From Pelagophyceae sp. CCMP2097 (lineage: Eukaryota; Sar; Pelagophyceae), in NCBI GenBank assembly GCA_026770575.1, contig MU657168.1, positions 199,720 through 246,778 on the forward strand: 47,059 bases of DNA. Direction: 5' to 3'. The position numbers and the translations under genes were made by a program. Each line of letters starts with the position of its first letter. Position 1 is the stretch's first letter. Shown in pieces: positions 25,119 through 36,059 of this stretch. The notes below the pieces were generated by a model. It was not told the DNA's origin, did not search any database, and was given only the letters and a program-made list of their open reading frames with translations.

Positions 25119-26628
25119 ATGAGCGACCGTTCCTGGACCGACGTGGGCAACAGCGTCATGCTGCCGCCGCACATCCGCGACGCGCTGGAGCGTGCGTATG
25201 CCGCCCCTATGTTGCCGCTTGAAGTCGTCGACTTGTCGGAATTGTATCGGAACCGCGCTAGGCGCCGCGCAAGCCCAGCAGCAGGACAAGGAGCAGAACC
25301 CGGACCCGCCGAGCCCCGAGGTCCGTCGCCTCGCCTTCCAGACGTCCCCCATACGCGCGAACAGGACCCGGAAATGCCCGCGCTGCCCGACCCGCCCGCG
25401 ATGCCCGACCCGAGCGAGCCGCGCAAGAGGGCGCGCGTCGAGGAGACCGACGGCGACGTGAGTGGCCGACCCCGGGCGGCCCCTTCGAAAGGATCCGGGC
25501 GCCCAAGAAGCCCGGCTCAAGCGCCTCGAGCGCCATCGTACAACAGGTCGTCTCGCTCCGCGTCGAGCTCCAACGTGCGCACTTGCGATGGCACTGCCCG
25601 GCCCCGGTGGCCGCAGCACCTTTGTAGGCGCCACCGAGAAGATCGGAGTGGGCGAACGCCGAGAGTCGGCGCTGCTTCAGCGCCTGTCGCAAAAGGACCG
25701 CGAGGCGGGCGAGCTTCGCAGCTACTGCGCGCCGCAGCGTCCTTCCGTAAGTGCGACCATCATGAAATGTCATTGCAATCGTCGTAGGCCACGACGTACT
25801 CCGACTACACGCGAGTCCTCTTGCCTGACTCCTCTTGAAAATCATAACGAGCCACTCGACAGGAGCGCGAGCACGCATACCTGCGAGCGACGCACCTCGA
25901 CCCGGTAAACCTTGCGAGAGATCGCATCCATCTCGCGGCCCTTTTCGATTCCAGTGCAGGCGATTGGCCTCGAGATTGAGCTGCTGAAGAGCAAGCTCGC
26001 GGCGGCGGAGAAATCCAAGTACGGCCCTCACCGCCCCTGCCGTGTGCGTTGGACCACAGGAGGGAAACCCCGCCTGTAATAGGAGAGAAACGAAGCCCGT
26101 CGACGAGCTCGCGGAGGACGACGCCGTGAAGATTGCGACGCGCAAGTGCGAGGCCCTCGAGGAGGAGAAGAAGTCGCTCGGTGCGTGTTTGCGAGAGGGC
26201 CTCGCATGCGATCATCCGCCGTCTCCGTAGCCATCACCGCCGCAAACGCCGAGACGGAGTGCGTATCGCGTCGACTCTGCGCGTCGGACGGTCACATTTA
26301 GGCGCGACGAGCTCCAGCTGCGCATCCACGAGATGGAAGCCGAGCTTTCGGCCGCGCGCGAGTGGAACGACCAGTAAGTCTACTCCGGCGCGCCGCCCGA
26401 GCCGACGGCGGGCGTAGGCTCGAGGACGAGCGCGAGGAGTTGTATGGGATGATCGATGAAAACCGCCAGGCCCCGACCGAGGCCGCCGCGCCCGACGACG
26501 ACGGCTCCATGGAGGGCATCCAGGGCGAGCCGGAGGCCGACGACGACGGCGCCATGGAGGCCGACGTGCAGGCCGAGCCGGAGGCCGAGCCACAAGCCGA
26601 GCTGCAAGCCCAGGACGAAGAGAGCTAG
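25119..26628 (+). CDS. WTAP: WTAP/FL(2)D-like subunit of the m6A mRNA methyltransferase complex
   Basis: Twelve exons: 25119-25191, 25262-25320, 25365-25457, 25547-25574, 25628-25746, 25788-25814, 25863-25904, 25960-26018, 26083-26180, 26231-26258, 26302-26373, 26418-26628; all phases agree, 302 residues. The diagnostic stretch is THLDPAIGLEIELLKSKLAA, preceded by SALLQRLSQKDREAGELR and followed by ATRKCEALEEEKKSL and the long coiled coil HEMEAELSAAREWNDQLEDE. These match WTAP: a conserved DPAI-N block after a coiled coil, then a Lys-Cys block and an acidic coiled coil. WTAP anchors METTL3/METTL14 in nuclear speckles and also affects splicing. An NLS-like PRKRARVEE sits near residue 70. The acidic Pro/Glu C-terminal tail is lineage-specific. 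Exons are as short as 27 nt. Good fit, but based on motif memory. Confidence 0.78.
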
Positions 26629-26782
26629 AGCCGAGGTCCCTCGTTTTATATAACTGCAGAGCGGTCTCCAGACACGACGCCCCTCGCGAGGTCTCTGCAC
26701 GATCGCGAGCCTTCTAAGCCATTCGGTCGGGGTGCCTTCTCTAGCCCTTCGCCGACAGTTGGCGTTTTTGAAGCGCGTCCAA

Positions 26783-27902
26783 ATGTGGCTGGGCAAGAGA
26801 AGCGCGTGCTCGCTGGGCGGCGAGGCGCCCTCGCAGAAGCGGCGGCCAACGCCCGCCGCCGCGTCCAAGAAGGCGGCCGCGTCCAAGAAAACGGTGGCGT
26901 CGACGCAGCAGCTGATCGACTTTGGGCAGCGCTCCCTGGGAGCCCGGTGCGCGGCCTCGCACGTATGGTCGCGTCCGCGCCGCCGCTGCGCGGCACGCCG
27001 GACCGGCGCAGGCGCGAGTGCAAGGCGTGCGGCCTGCTCTACGTCGTCGGCGACGTCTCGGACGAGGTCAGTTGGCACGCGGCGCGGGCGACGCGCGACG
27101 GCGGTCCCCTGCTTAGGAGACGCACCGCCGGCAGTGCGGCGGCAAGCCCGGCGTCGCGTTTGGCGGCTGGAGCCAGGAGCGAGTCGTCGCGAGGTTCCAG
27201 GACGACGCTCGCCAAGTGCGCGGGGACCCCTTCGCAGGCCTTTCGATACGGTCCGACGCGGCGGTCCGACGCGACGGCGGCAGGTGCGCATCATCCAAGT
27301 GCGCTCGGCCGAGTCGAAGCCGCACCACGACAAGCTTGAGCAGATCTTCAAAGTCGTCGCCACACCGCGTCTCTCGTTGAATCGATCTCGTCTTCCATGG
27401 AATTTCGTCGCTCGCCACTATGGTATTGCGTCCACGCGATGCCTCGATAGATGAGCGCGGAGCTGGGCGGTACCACGTCGTTCTTCCACGACGACGACAA
27501 GGAGCGCCGCGTCTACTTGGCGGTGCGTCTGCCTTTTTGCGTGTGTGGTCTGCGATCTTGAAACGTCGCGGGACCGCCGTCTGGTAGGTGGTCGACAAGC
27601 GCGTCGTCGGGTGCCTCGTCGCGGAGTCTGTCGATTCGGCCTACGAGTTGGTCGACGCGACCCGAGGCGTCGTGTGCTCGGCCGATGCGCGGCCCGCGGC
27701 GCTCGGCGTCGAGCAGGTCTGGGTCGAGGCCAGCCACCGGCGGCGTAAACTCGCGACGGCGCTTTTAGACGCGACGCGGGCACACTTTTCCTTTGGGGCC
27801 CCCGTGCCGCGCGACCGCGTAGCCTTCTCAAACCCGACGGCCGACGGCCTCCGCTTCGTCGAAACGTACGCCGAGAAGCCGCTCCTCTACACGCCCCGAT
27901 GA
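26783..27902 (+). CDS. ESCO: Cohesin acetyltransferase Eco1/CTF7/ESCO
   Basis: Exons 26783-26946, 27012-27066, 27117-27215, 27284-27352, 27451-27522 and 27588-27902 give 257 residues, close to yeast Eco1. A basic tail (KRRPTPAAASKKAAASKK) leads to TQQLIDFGQRSLGARRECKA, where the zinc finger begins (CKACGLLYVVGDVSDE, then ETHRRQC). The second His ligand of the usual C2H2 finger appears as Cys. A linker follows (GGWSQERVV, VRIIQVRSAESK), then the GNAT core: RVYLAVVDKRVVGCLVAESV, GVEQVWVEASHRRRKLATAL, DRVAFSNPTADGLRF. The enzyme acetylates the Smc3 head of cohesin during S phase to establish sister-chromatid cohesion in the nucleus. It is the same strand as and 154 bp after the WTAP-like gene. 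Confidence 0.92.
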
Positions 27903-28227
27903 CACAGGCTGTAAAGTGGCACGATTACCATCTCGCAAGGAGCCTCCGCGATTCGAACCAGACCGCCTCTCGAGACCAGAGCGCGTGCTGTCCCCATACC
28001 GCCGTCAGCCGGTCCCTGTCGTCCCATACAGCTTCGGGACGCACTGGGGCCTCTCGAACGGGGCTTCCTCGCGTGTTGTGACACTCAAACCCCGAGTTCG
28101 AACAGTCATGTGTCGCCGAAAGTCGGTTAGAGAGAAACCCGCGCGGAAATTTCCTCCAATCTCGCGCGCCTCGCCTGCAGCGTGCGCGGCCCGCCGGCGC
28201 CCCCCTTCCGCGCGCCCCGCCACCAGC
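27903..28227. other. Spacer upstream of NSF
   Basis: This is 3' sequence of the Eco1 gene and the 5' region of NSF. It contains GATTCGAAC-type strings that mimic a tRNA T-loop but cannot be folded into a tRNA. A GC-rich CCCGCCACCAGC leads into the NSF start. Confidence 0.55.
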
Positions 28228-30774
28228 ATGGCGCCGTTTGTCATCGAGAACTCGCCGAACAAGAAGGTGGTCTTTACGAACTTTGTCTACCTCGATGCCG
28301 GCGACTTTGCGCGCCTGAAAGCGCGCAGCCCGGAGCAGGGCACGGGAGACAAGTTGATGTGAGTCGACGCCCGGGGCAAAAGGGGCCGGCGGACGCCTAA
28401 AGCGCCAAAGGCGCTGAAACGCGAATAAAAGAGACGGCTTTCGACGCGCGGACGGCAGGCTCGTGCTGCTCCGATGCGCCTCTGGCGACTGGGTGTGCGC
28501 CGCCGCGTCCGAGCCTGCCACGTCGCTCGAGGCTCTCTCCGAGCCGATGTTGGTCTTTCCGAGTTGATGGTGTCGCCTTTTGAGCGCCCCGCCGTCGACG
28601 CGCGCCGCGTAGGTTTACGGCGGCGCCGTACGCGGGCATCGTCTCGGGCACGCTCGCAGTCTCGGGCGCACAGCGCACGACGGCGTCGCTCGAGCTCGGC
28701 ACGCAGGTGGAAGTCGAGCCCTTCCTGCCCACGGCGCGCGGCGGCGTCGGGGATTCGGAGGACCGTCGCGGGAACGGTGGACAGAGCATTGGGGCTTCGA
28801 GCACCCCAGAACTTGAACGGGTTTGGGTGGTCGCCTGAATCGTCCTTTTAGGCGAACATGCCTCTGGCGAAGCTCAAGTTCAAAGTGGACATGGTTGACA
28901 AGGATAAAACGGTGGACATCGACGCCGCCGAGCTGGCAGCGTACTTCCAGCGCGAGTACAACTGTCAGGTCTTCGCCGTGGGCCAAAAGTGCCTGATCTT
29001 CAAATCCAAAGTCGTGCTTGAGGTCTTTGTCGAGTCGGTCACGTTTTCGGCCATGGCCACGGGCGCCGCGCCGCGCTTCGGGCAGCTCATCCCCCCAACG
29101 GAGGTGACTTTCGAGAAGAAGGAGGGCGGCAAGGCCGGCCTGCGTCTCAAGAACAGCGCGCCGGGCGGCGGCGCGGCACGCGTGGACCTGTTCAACTCTG
29201 ACTTTGACTTTGGCAAGCTGGGGATCGGGGGCCTCTCGGAGCAGTTCAACACCATCTTCCGCCGCGCCTTTGCCTCGCGCATCTACCCGAGCCACATCAT
29301 CGAACAGATGGGCATTTCGCACATCCGCGGCATGCTCTTATTCGGCCCGCCCGGCTGCGGCAAGACTTTGATCGCGCGGCAGATCGGCAAGGTCTTGAAC
29401 GCGCGAGAGCCCAAGATCGTCAACGGGCCCGAGGTCCTGGACAAGTACGTTGGCGCGTCGGAGCAGAAGATTCGCGACTTGTTTGCGGACGCGGAAAAGG
29501 AGCAAAAGGACCGCGGCGACGACTCCATGCTGCACATCATCATCTTCGACGAGATGGACGCCATCTGCAAGTCGCGCGGCAGCGTCAAGGACGGCACCGG
29601 CGTCTCGGACTCAATCGTGAACCAGCTCCTTTCGAAAATAGACGGCGTCGACTCGCTCAACAACATCCTCATCATCGGCATGACGAACCGCAAGGACATG
29701 ATCGACGAGGCCATCCTGCGCCCGGGCCGCCTGGAGCTGCACGTCGAGATTGGCCTGCCCGACGAGGCGGGCCGGCTGCAGATTTTGAAGATCAAGACGG
29801 CGGCCATGCGCGAGTCTGGCCGCCTCGAGGCCGCCGCCGCGGACGCGCTGCCCTACTTTGCCGCCAAGACGAAGAACTTCTCCGGCGCCGAGTTGGAAGG
29901 CTTGGTGAAATCGGCGGCGTCGTACGCTCTGCGGCGGTGCTGCGACGTCTCAAAGGACATGACGCTCGACGAGGCCAGCCTCGTCATTAAAAAGGCGGAC
30001 CTGGACTACGCCATCGAGTCGGGCGACGTCGTGCCCCGGCTCGGCGTGCAGCTCGAAGATCTGGAGCTCTTGTATCGCAACGGCATCGTGGACTACGGCC
30101 CCGCGTTCGCGGATATGAAGGCGTCGTTGGACCGCCTCGTCGACCAGGTGCGCACGTCGCCGCGCACGCCGCTGATGACCGTGCTCTTGGAGGGCGCCGC
30201 GGCGACGGGCAAGACTGCGCTGGCTGCGGCGACTGCCGTGGCTTCGCAGTTCCCGTTCATCCGCATCCTCGCCGCAGACTCCATGATCGGCTACTCCGAG
30301 TCTTCCAAGTGCACCACGATCCAAAAGTTCTTTTTAGATTCGTACAAGTCGCCCCTCTCCATCCTCGTCATCGACGACATTGAGCGTTTGATTGAGTACA
30401 CACCCATCGGCCCGCGCTTCTCCAACCCCGTACTGCAGACGCTCCTCGTCCTGTTGAAAAAGGCGCCGCCCGAAGCGGACAGGCGCCTCATGGTTATCGC
30501 CACGACGGGGTCGGCGCGCTCGCTGGAGGACTTGGAGCTGGTGGAGGCGTTCAACGTGTCCATACACGTACCAAAGCTCTCCGCGCCGGCGGAGATCCAG
30601 GCCGTGCTGCGCGAGCTCGCGGTGGCCGACGCCGACGTCGCCCAGATCTCCGCCGCGGTGACGAAGCCCATGGGAGTCAAGCAGCTTTTGATGATTACGG
30701 AGATGGCCCGCGGAGAAAACGACGCCGTCAACGTAAACGACTTCATGGACTGCCTCCACACCGTCATCCACTAA
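28228..30774 (+). CDS. NSF: NSF/Sec18, AAA+ ATPase that disassembles SNARE complexes
   Basis: Exons 28228-28358, 28459-28548, 28613-28745 and 28852-30774 give about 758 residues. The N domain starts ENSPNKKVVFTNFVYLD and continues in exons 2-3 (APYAGIVSGTLAVSGAQ, VEVEPFLP) and MPLAKLKFKVDM, QVFAVGQKCLIFKSKVVLEV. D1 has Walker A GPPGCGKTLIARQI, Walker B IIFDEMDAI and an arginine-finger region NRKDMIDEAILRPGR. D2 has GAAATGKTALAAATA and ILVIDDIERLIEYTPIGPRF, with the DD instead of DE pattern normal for NSF D2. NSF works with alpha-SNAP on membranes to recycle SNAREs in all vesicle fusion. The donors of introns 2 and 3 (GTTGGT, GTCGGG) are the least certain. The big last exon is secure. Confidence 0.95.
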
Positions 30775-30863
30775 GCGAGCCCAAAGCCCTCGGCGGCGAC
30801 CGCCGGTGCCACGAATACGGCGGATCCTTAAGCACATTTTGGGGGGACGCCGAGGCGCCGCGC

Positions 30864-32352
30864 TTACTGCTGCCAGTCGTGGTCGCCAATCTTCTGAGGC
30901 GGCAGCTGCGGGTCTCGGAATGCCCGGTCCGGGTCGTCGATGGCCTCGCGGTCCGCGAGCTTGCGCGCCGCCTCCTCGATGAGCGAGACCTAGCGTCGAG
31001 GGAGCATCCGGGGTGCCTCAGACAGCGTGGTGCCACAGACGGCCGGCCTGCTGGGTGGCCCGCAAAGTAGGCCCACGGCGTCGCACGAGGTTCGGCGCGG
31101 CCTACGATGCGTCCGCAGACTCGAAAGAAGGACGTGCATCGCCCTCTCGAGGCGACAATGACAGTCGTAATCGGACCAGACGCCGCCGAGGCTACGATAA
31201 ACGCGGCCTGCGAGGCAAGCTCGTGGTCCAGCTCCGTCGGGACGATGCCCTCGATGATGCCGGCCTACGTGGTATGGCGGTTGACGAGAGCTCTGTGCCC
31301 GTGGTTCGCGGACGGCGATTCACGGCAGTTGGCGGACGGCGGCGAGACTCGGGCCATCTCTTGATGCCGCTCAATCCTCCGTTTGGATCGCCCGCGACGG
31401 TTTTCGGGGGCACAGGCGTTTGCGAGCGTGTCGTCGCCGCAGTGGAGGATGGGCGCGCCGCACATTCCCATCTCAAGGACTTCTTTCGTCTTTGCAAACG
31501 TCTGCGTCTGAGACTTTTCCGTAACCACGCCGTGCACGACGCTGCAAAGTGGCGTCTGCAAAAGAAAGCCGATGCAAGGTGGGCGCACCTCGGCACGAGG
31601 ACGCGGCGGTCGTCGTCGGGGCTGCCGAACTGCGTGGGGTGTTTTCGCAGCACACCATCTTCCTGCCCGGCACACCTCTGTTGACGCTTCACCGACAGAC
31701 CTCTGATGCCGCTCGCGGCTCCGTGTGCTTGGTTTTCCAGCCACGGGCGCGGCCACGGGCTTCTCCCTGGATGAGGTGGTCCATAAACCCTGCGTCCGGC
31801 GATTCGTCCTTGGGCGGTTCGGCGCAAATGTTGTGGCCGTCGACGTACAACAGGTCGCCGATTTCGGCATTCGCCGCCGTTTCCAGCGAGAGGATGTCGA
31901 GGATGGCCACGTCCTTGTCTTGGAAGAACTTGATCGACCCCAACGCGGCCACGTCGCGGTCGCCGTGTATGGCCAACAGACGCACGTCCCGAATGTCCAG
32001 CACGTTGCCCCGCACGCCGCGGGTCTAATTTTTGCGATTCGAGGCCGACAAGACGCGTTGAACGCACCTCGACGCTGTATCTGCAGTCTTTTGGGTTGAT
32101 GTACTGGATCCATTCGACGTTGTAGTACTTTCGATACCGCCACGGCGCGACGACGTGCGCCGACGCCAAAACAACAACGTCATTGCCCGAACGGTGCACC
32201 GCGAACGCCGAACCGCGCGCGAGGACCTGCGAGGGGATGACTTTCGAGAAAGAGGCACACACCTCAAAGTGCACTTCACACACCTCGTGCATCTTCATCT
32301 GCTCCGGGATCTTGAACCAGCTCGTCAGCGAGAGGCACCGCTTCGCCGCCAT
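30864..32352 (-). CDS. Trypsin-fold protease-like protein with Cys at the nucleophile position
   Basis: The multi-exon gene has a well-defined first exon (32352..32068), second exon from 32024, a later exon from 31541, and a final block ending VSLIEEAARKLADREAIDDP ... DHDWQQ with TAA at 30866-30864. Trypsin-like landmarks are in order: a GSAFAV strand, LASAHVVAPWRYRKYY (His), a DKDVAILDI motif (Asp), LYVDGHNI, then KTKEVLEMGMCGAPIL where GxSGGP would be, and GIIEGIVPTELDH. The Ser is replaced by Cys. The family to which it belongs is not one I can name. Boundaries between about 31800 and 31560 and between about 31450 and 31000 are unresolved; several phase-compatible choices exist. It is convergent with NSF, 89 bp between stops. 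Confidence 0.6.
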
Positions 32353-32621
32353 GCCGCCGCCGGCGTCGCGCGGCACCGCGCGAGCACCCGGACGCGGGAA
32401 TGTTCCATGGAAGCGGTTCGCTCAAAATTGTTCCGATTCCAAAATCTTCCGACTCACGAGGAGCCGACGTCCCGTGAGCACTGTCCTCGCACGCCCTCGC
32501 ACGCAGACATCTTCTCGCGACGTTGGCCAGAGGCTCGGGCATTCAAAGGTCGCTCTGTTATGATACAAGGGGGCTCGGCCGTCGTCGCCGCGGGCTCGGC
32601 GTGCCCGGCGCATTCGCTCGG

Positions 32622-33652
32622 CTAGGTCGGGAGCGGCTTGCGGCCGGCGGCGGGCGCGGTGCGCGGCCGCGCGCGGGTTGGCGCGGCGGCGGGCCGGTCG
32701 TGCGGCAGGCGCATCGTCGTCGCCGCGGGCCCGTGGAGCATGGGCGAAGGCGGCATAAAATCGTACGTCGGCAGCCGGACGCCGAACTCGTCGCAGAGGC
32801 CGCTCAGGTGTGCAGCCAGGCCGTTGTCTGTGAGGAGCAGGCCGCGCATGTCCGAACACCCGACTCTGTTAAAGAGCGCCTTGCGGCTCGCCGGAGAGTC
32901 CGGGCGCACCGCCAGCAGCTGCGTGCGCGCGTGCGCCGTGCGCGGCCGCACTTTTGCGTCCGCGCGCCGCGTCTCCTTTGGCTTGCCCGCGTCTCCCTGC
33001 TTTTCACGGTTCGCCGCAATTTGCGCGAGGAAGTCGGCGCGCTGCCTCCGCGCCTGCTTGGCGCGGTCGTCGTCTCTTTTTTGCTGCTGCAACTGCTCGC
33101 CGGCCACGGCGGCGCAGATGCGCTCGAGGCCGCGGACGTCGCTTTCGAGGATCTGCTGCGTGACAAGGCCAGTGGCCTTAATTCGCCCCGCGGGCGTGTT
33201 GTTCAGGTCCGTCCACACAGCGCCGACGCGCCGGTAGTAGCGCCAGTCCTTTGTGACCGCGCCGCAGGACCGCGGCAGCGCCGCCGGCGCCGAATTCGAC
33301 GGCGCGCGCCTAACGTGCCGCGTCGAAGAATGCGACCTGGCTTCGTTACGGTTCAACGGGCATACCCTTTGGAGCAAGCCCCTCCCAGGGTGGATCTTAA
33401 GCAAACAATGCGGCCGCGCGCCGCCGCGCCCCGGGCGCGCGCGGGTACAGGGCGAACGGCGGACGGCACCCGAAAGAATCTCCGCGACGCGGGAGTATAC
33501 GGCAGCGGTTTGGCCTCTGCGGTGCCGATCCAGGCCTCTGCGCCGGCGTTGTGCATTCTTCGGTGACGGAAAGTGTCGCGAATGCCGTCGCGCCTGTTTG
33601 CGCGGTGGCGAATGAGCTTTCGATATTCCGCGTCGCTCATCTCGTTGGACAT
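32622..33652 (-). CDS. Uncharacterised protein with C-terminal coiled coil
   Basis: Two exons (33652..33366, 33309..32622; intron 56 nt, GTATGC...GTTAG) give 324 residues. I do not recognise it. It starts MSNEMSDAEYRKLIRHRANR and has a short conserved-looking block KPLPYTPASRRFF. After a basic Pro/Ala stretch comes KDWRYYRRVGAVWTDLNNTP and a charged helix LERICAAVAGEQLQQQKRDD ... RRQRADFLAQIAANREKQ. Near the end LFNRVGCSDMRGLLLTDNG and LCDEFGVRLPTYDFMPP look globular, followed by a disordered Pro/Arg tail. Phase 2 agreement and a continuous high-GC3 frame support the model. It lies between two minus-strand genes with 180-270 bp spacers. Confidence 0.55.
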
Positions 33653-33830
33653 CTCGCACGACTCGCGCGCGGGCCACCGCCCCGTGCCCCGGCGCAGCGC
33701 GCAACAGAAGGCAGCGTTGACCAATGACGAAAGCCCCGTTGACTTCCGGTGGATAACGGACGTTTCGCAAAACCCTTGTCCGCGTCGCGCGGGCGGGGGC
33801 ACACTCGACGGTTCGACACACAGTTTACAG

Positions 33831-35632
33831 TCAGCGCCGCAGCGTCGTCTTGGGCGCTGCCCGTGGCCTCTTCGCCGGCGCGGCAGGCTCGCCGCTCGGC
33901 TTGGGCCGCGCGGCGGCGGGCGCGCGGCGCGGCGCGGCGGCGGATGCGCGCGGCGCGGCGGATGCGCGCGGCGGCGGTGCGGCGGCCAGCGTTGCGCGCC
34001 GCCGCGGTGGTGCGGCGCCCTGTGTTGCGGGCGCGCCCTGCTGCGCCTCTTTGGCGCGGCGTTTGTCGGACCGCGTCGTGCCCGACCCGGGGACGCCGTG
34101 GCCGCGCTTGCCGTTGCGCTCCAAAGACTTCTTCAGGACGACGGAGATGCGCTCGCCCTCGTTGGCAGGAGATTCGCGGCCGAGCACGCAATGCTGCCAC
34201 AAATCCTGGCAGTCGCCGGACATTTGGACAATGTCGCCGTCGAAGAGGTGGCACATGAACGGCAGCTCGTCGCTCGCTTCGGTCCGCCGGAAGCAGAATC
34301 TGCGCGGCTCGCCGAAAGACACGACTGCGGTGTCGACGTGCCACATGGTCCCGTGCTCCGGGTCCGAGTGGTACTTGCAAGCCGCGTCGGCGCTGTAGAA
34401 ATTGACTAGAGCGCAGTCGAAGAAGTCGTCGTCTTGGAACAACCGCCGGCCCGTGTCGCGGCGGACGACGTCGAGCGGGCCCGGGAAGAGCACGGGTGCC
34501 ATGAGCTTACCTGATTTAATAATAGATTTGGGGAAATTTTGGAATCTTTGTAAAATCGAGTCGTCAGATAAATTTGTAAAGAGTCAGATATTACCAGAAT
34601 ACGCCAGCGCCCCGACGCCCGAATCCGCGCACCTAGCGCGGCCGTCGTCGACGGCGCTCTTTTCCCAAAGGCCATCGTCGACGGCGCTCTTTTCCCAAAG
34701 GCCACCATGTCTCTGGCGGAGCCTTGAATGCCGCCCGCGACTCTCATGACTGCGGCGGTCTGCTATTCTCCCGACGCGGCGGCGCGCCACGCCGTCCGCC
34801 GCCTTTCCTCGACCTCGTCGCCGGCCTTTGTGACGATGGCATCTGCGCGGAAGGGCACTGCGGTGCGGAGCGCCGCAAAGTCGCGGGCCACCAAGCCCGG
34901 TAGCACGCGGAACCTATTGTTACGGATCACCGCAAAATAGTTGCGAGATCACCGCCCGACGACGGTGAATCAGCAGGGGAGACGCGCGGGAGCCCGAGCG
35001 CCTTCTCCGCCGCCTCGAGGTGCGCGCTGGGCTTGCCTACGAATGGCGTCGGACGCGAGTCTTCCGCGCGCGGCCCTTCTCCTGACTCGCCCAGCCGCTT
35101 CGCGGAGAGCGCGGCGACGTAGATCTGCTGCGGCGTCAGCCCTGCCTGGCCCGCGACGGCGTCGACGAGTTCGTGGGCGGCTGCGAGCCACGCTGAGCCG
35201 CGCTTCTCCGCGCTGCGTCGCCCCGCCGCGCGGACGGCGCCGACGGCGCCGAGCGCGCCGACGAGGGCGTCGTTTCCGGCGCCGTTCCCGCGCGAGGCTC
35301 GCACGGCGCGCTCGAAGGCTGCCGCCGACTCGTCGACGCAGCTGGATAGCTTCGCGCCCATGCCTGTGCGCACGAGACGCCGCCTAGACGCCGCCTCGAC
35401 GCACGCCCTCACACAAGGCGCATGGCGGGACGCACAGCGCGTCGGAGGCCACGCGCGGCGAGAGTTCGTCTTCGTCGATTTCTGCGAGGAGGCGGAGCAC
35501 GGCCGGGGCATCTTTGGCGTGTGCGATCCGCTCCAAGACGTTCTTCGGCGGCCGAAGCTGCTGCTTCACCGACGACAACGCCAGGCCTCCGTACAGCAGC
35601 TGCAGCAAAACGAACGCGGGCTTTTTGCGCAT
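33831..35632 (-). CDS. AlkB-like 2-oxoglutarate/Fe(II) dioxygenase with unknown N-terminal extension
   Basis: Exons 35632..35413, 35363..34964, 34913..34791, 34632..34595 and 34510..33831 give 486 residues. The last three exons encode the dioxygenase: RVLPGLVARDFAALRTAVPF, SGVGALAYSGKLMAPVLFPG, FFDCALVNFYSADAACKYHS, DPEHGTMWHVDTAVVSFGEP. Metal ligands are H and D of YHSD and H of LWQHCVL, and the 2-oxoglutarate Arg is in ERISVVLKKS. AlkB-type enzymes remove alkyl groups from DNA, RNA or protein; this one's substrate is unknown. The tail is a long Ala/Pro/Arg disordered region. The first two exons (MRKKPAFVLLQLLYGG, AWLAAAHELVDAVAGQAG) match no domain I know. Exon 3 has no in-frame Met, which favours one joined gene. 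Intron 4 (34594..34511) is strikingly AT-rich, and intron 3 holds a perfect 30 bp duplication. Confidence 0.72.
34645..34704. repeat. Perfect 30 bp tandem duplication inside an intron
   Basis: Two identical 30 bp copies (starting TCGTCGACGGCGCTCTTTTC) lie end to end at 34645-34674 and 34675-34704 within intron 3 of the AlkB-like gene. Perfect identity implies a recent event. Confidence 0.92.
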
Positions 35633-36059
35633 ATTCGCCAAAAACTTTAAAAAAAGAAAAGCGTACAATTTTGTATAGCGATAGAAACCCCGGGTGCAAG
35701 GTCAGACGTCCACAACGGCGGCGGCGACGCCTTCGTCGGCCGCGGCTAGGCGGCTGAGGCTGCTTGGTGGTGACCTGACGCCCGCCCGCCGCTGCCGCCC
35801 TCGAATTTCCCCTTCCTCCATTTCCTTTTGCGAATTCCCCGCGCTGCTTGCTATAGTCAGTAAATAGAAACAAGGTCAGGCGGTTTAGATCGCGCTTTCG
35901 TCGGATCCCGCGGACACGCCCGAGGCGCTCTTCCAAGGCGCGGCCGCGTTCCGCTCGCTTGCCTGCCCCTGCCCCTCTTCGTCGGCGGTGCAGCTGTGCA
36001 ACCGGCCGAGCGCGTCGCAGCCGAGGCGCGATTTCGAGGCCCGCTTCGGATCCCTCCCG
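35633..36059. other. Divergent promoter region
   Basis: This lies between the AlkB-like gene (minus) and the MYND-RING-Sel1 gene (plus). It contains an AT-rich patch around 35645-35690 just upstream of the minus-strand start, and a run of CGG/GGC repeats at about 35710-35750. No gene is supported. Confidence 0.5.

Noticed and set aside
27940..27965. Possible tRNA T-loop (GGTTCGAATC on minus)
   Set aside because: The five-base T stem does not pair, and no acceptor, D or anticodon arm can be built at correct spacing.
28085..28115. Second tRNA-like GAGTTCGAAC string
   Set aside because: No pairing stem around the loop.
32230..32290. Kinship between the Rab/bestrophin intron repeats and a GAGGTGTGTGAAG repeat in the protease exon 1
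   Set aside because: Resemblance is short, and the protease stretch reads through as plausible coding sequence; probably coincidence of Glu-Val-Cys codons.
34728..34940. Small plus-strand gene
   Set aside because: It is the antisense of exon 3 of the AlkB-like gene, which has strong family motifs.
35361..35363. MGAKLSSC as an N-myristoylated start of a separate gene
   Set aside because: An upstream exon (35632..35413) joins in phase (T|GC) directly before this Met, so it is probably internal.
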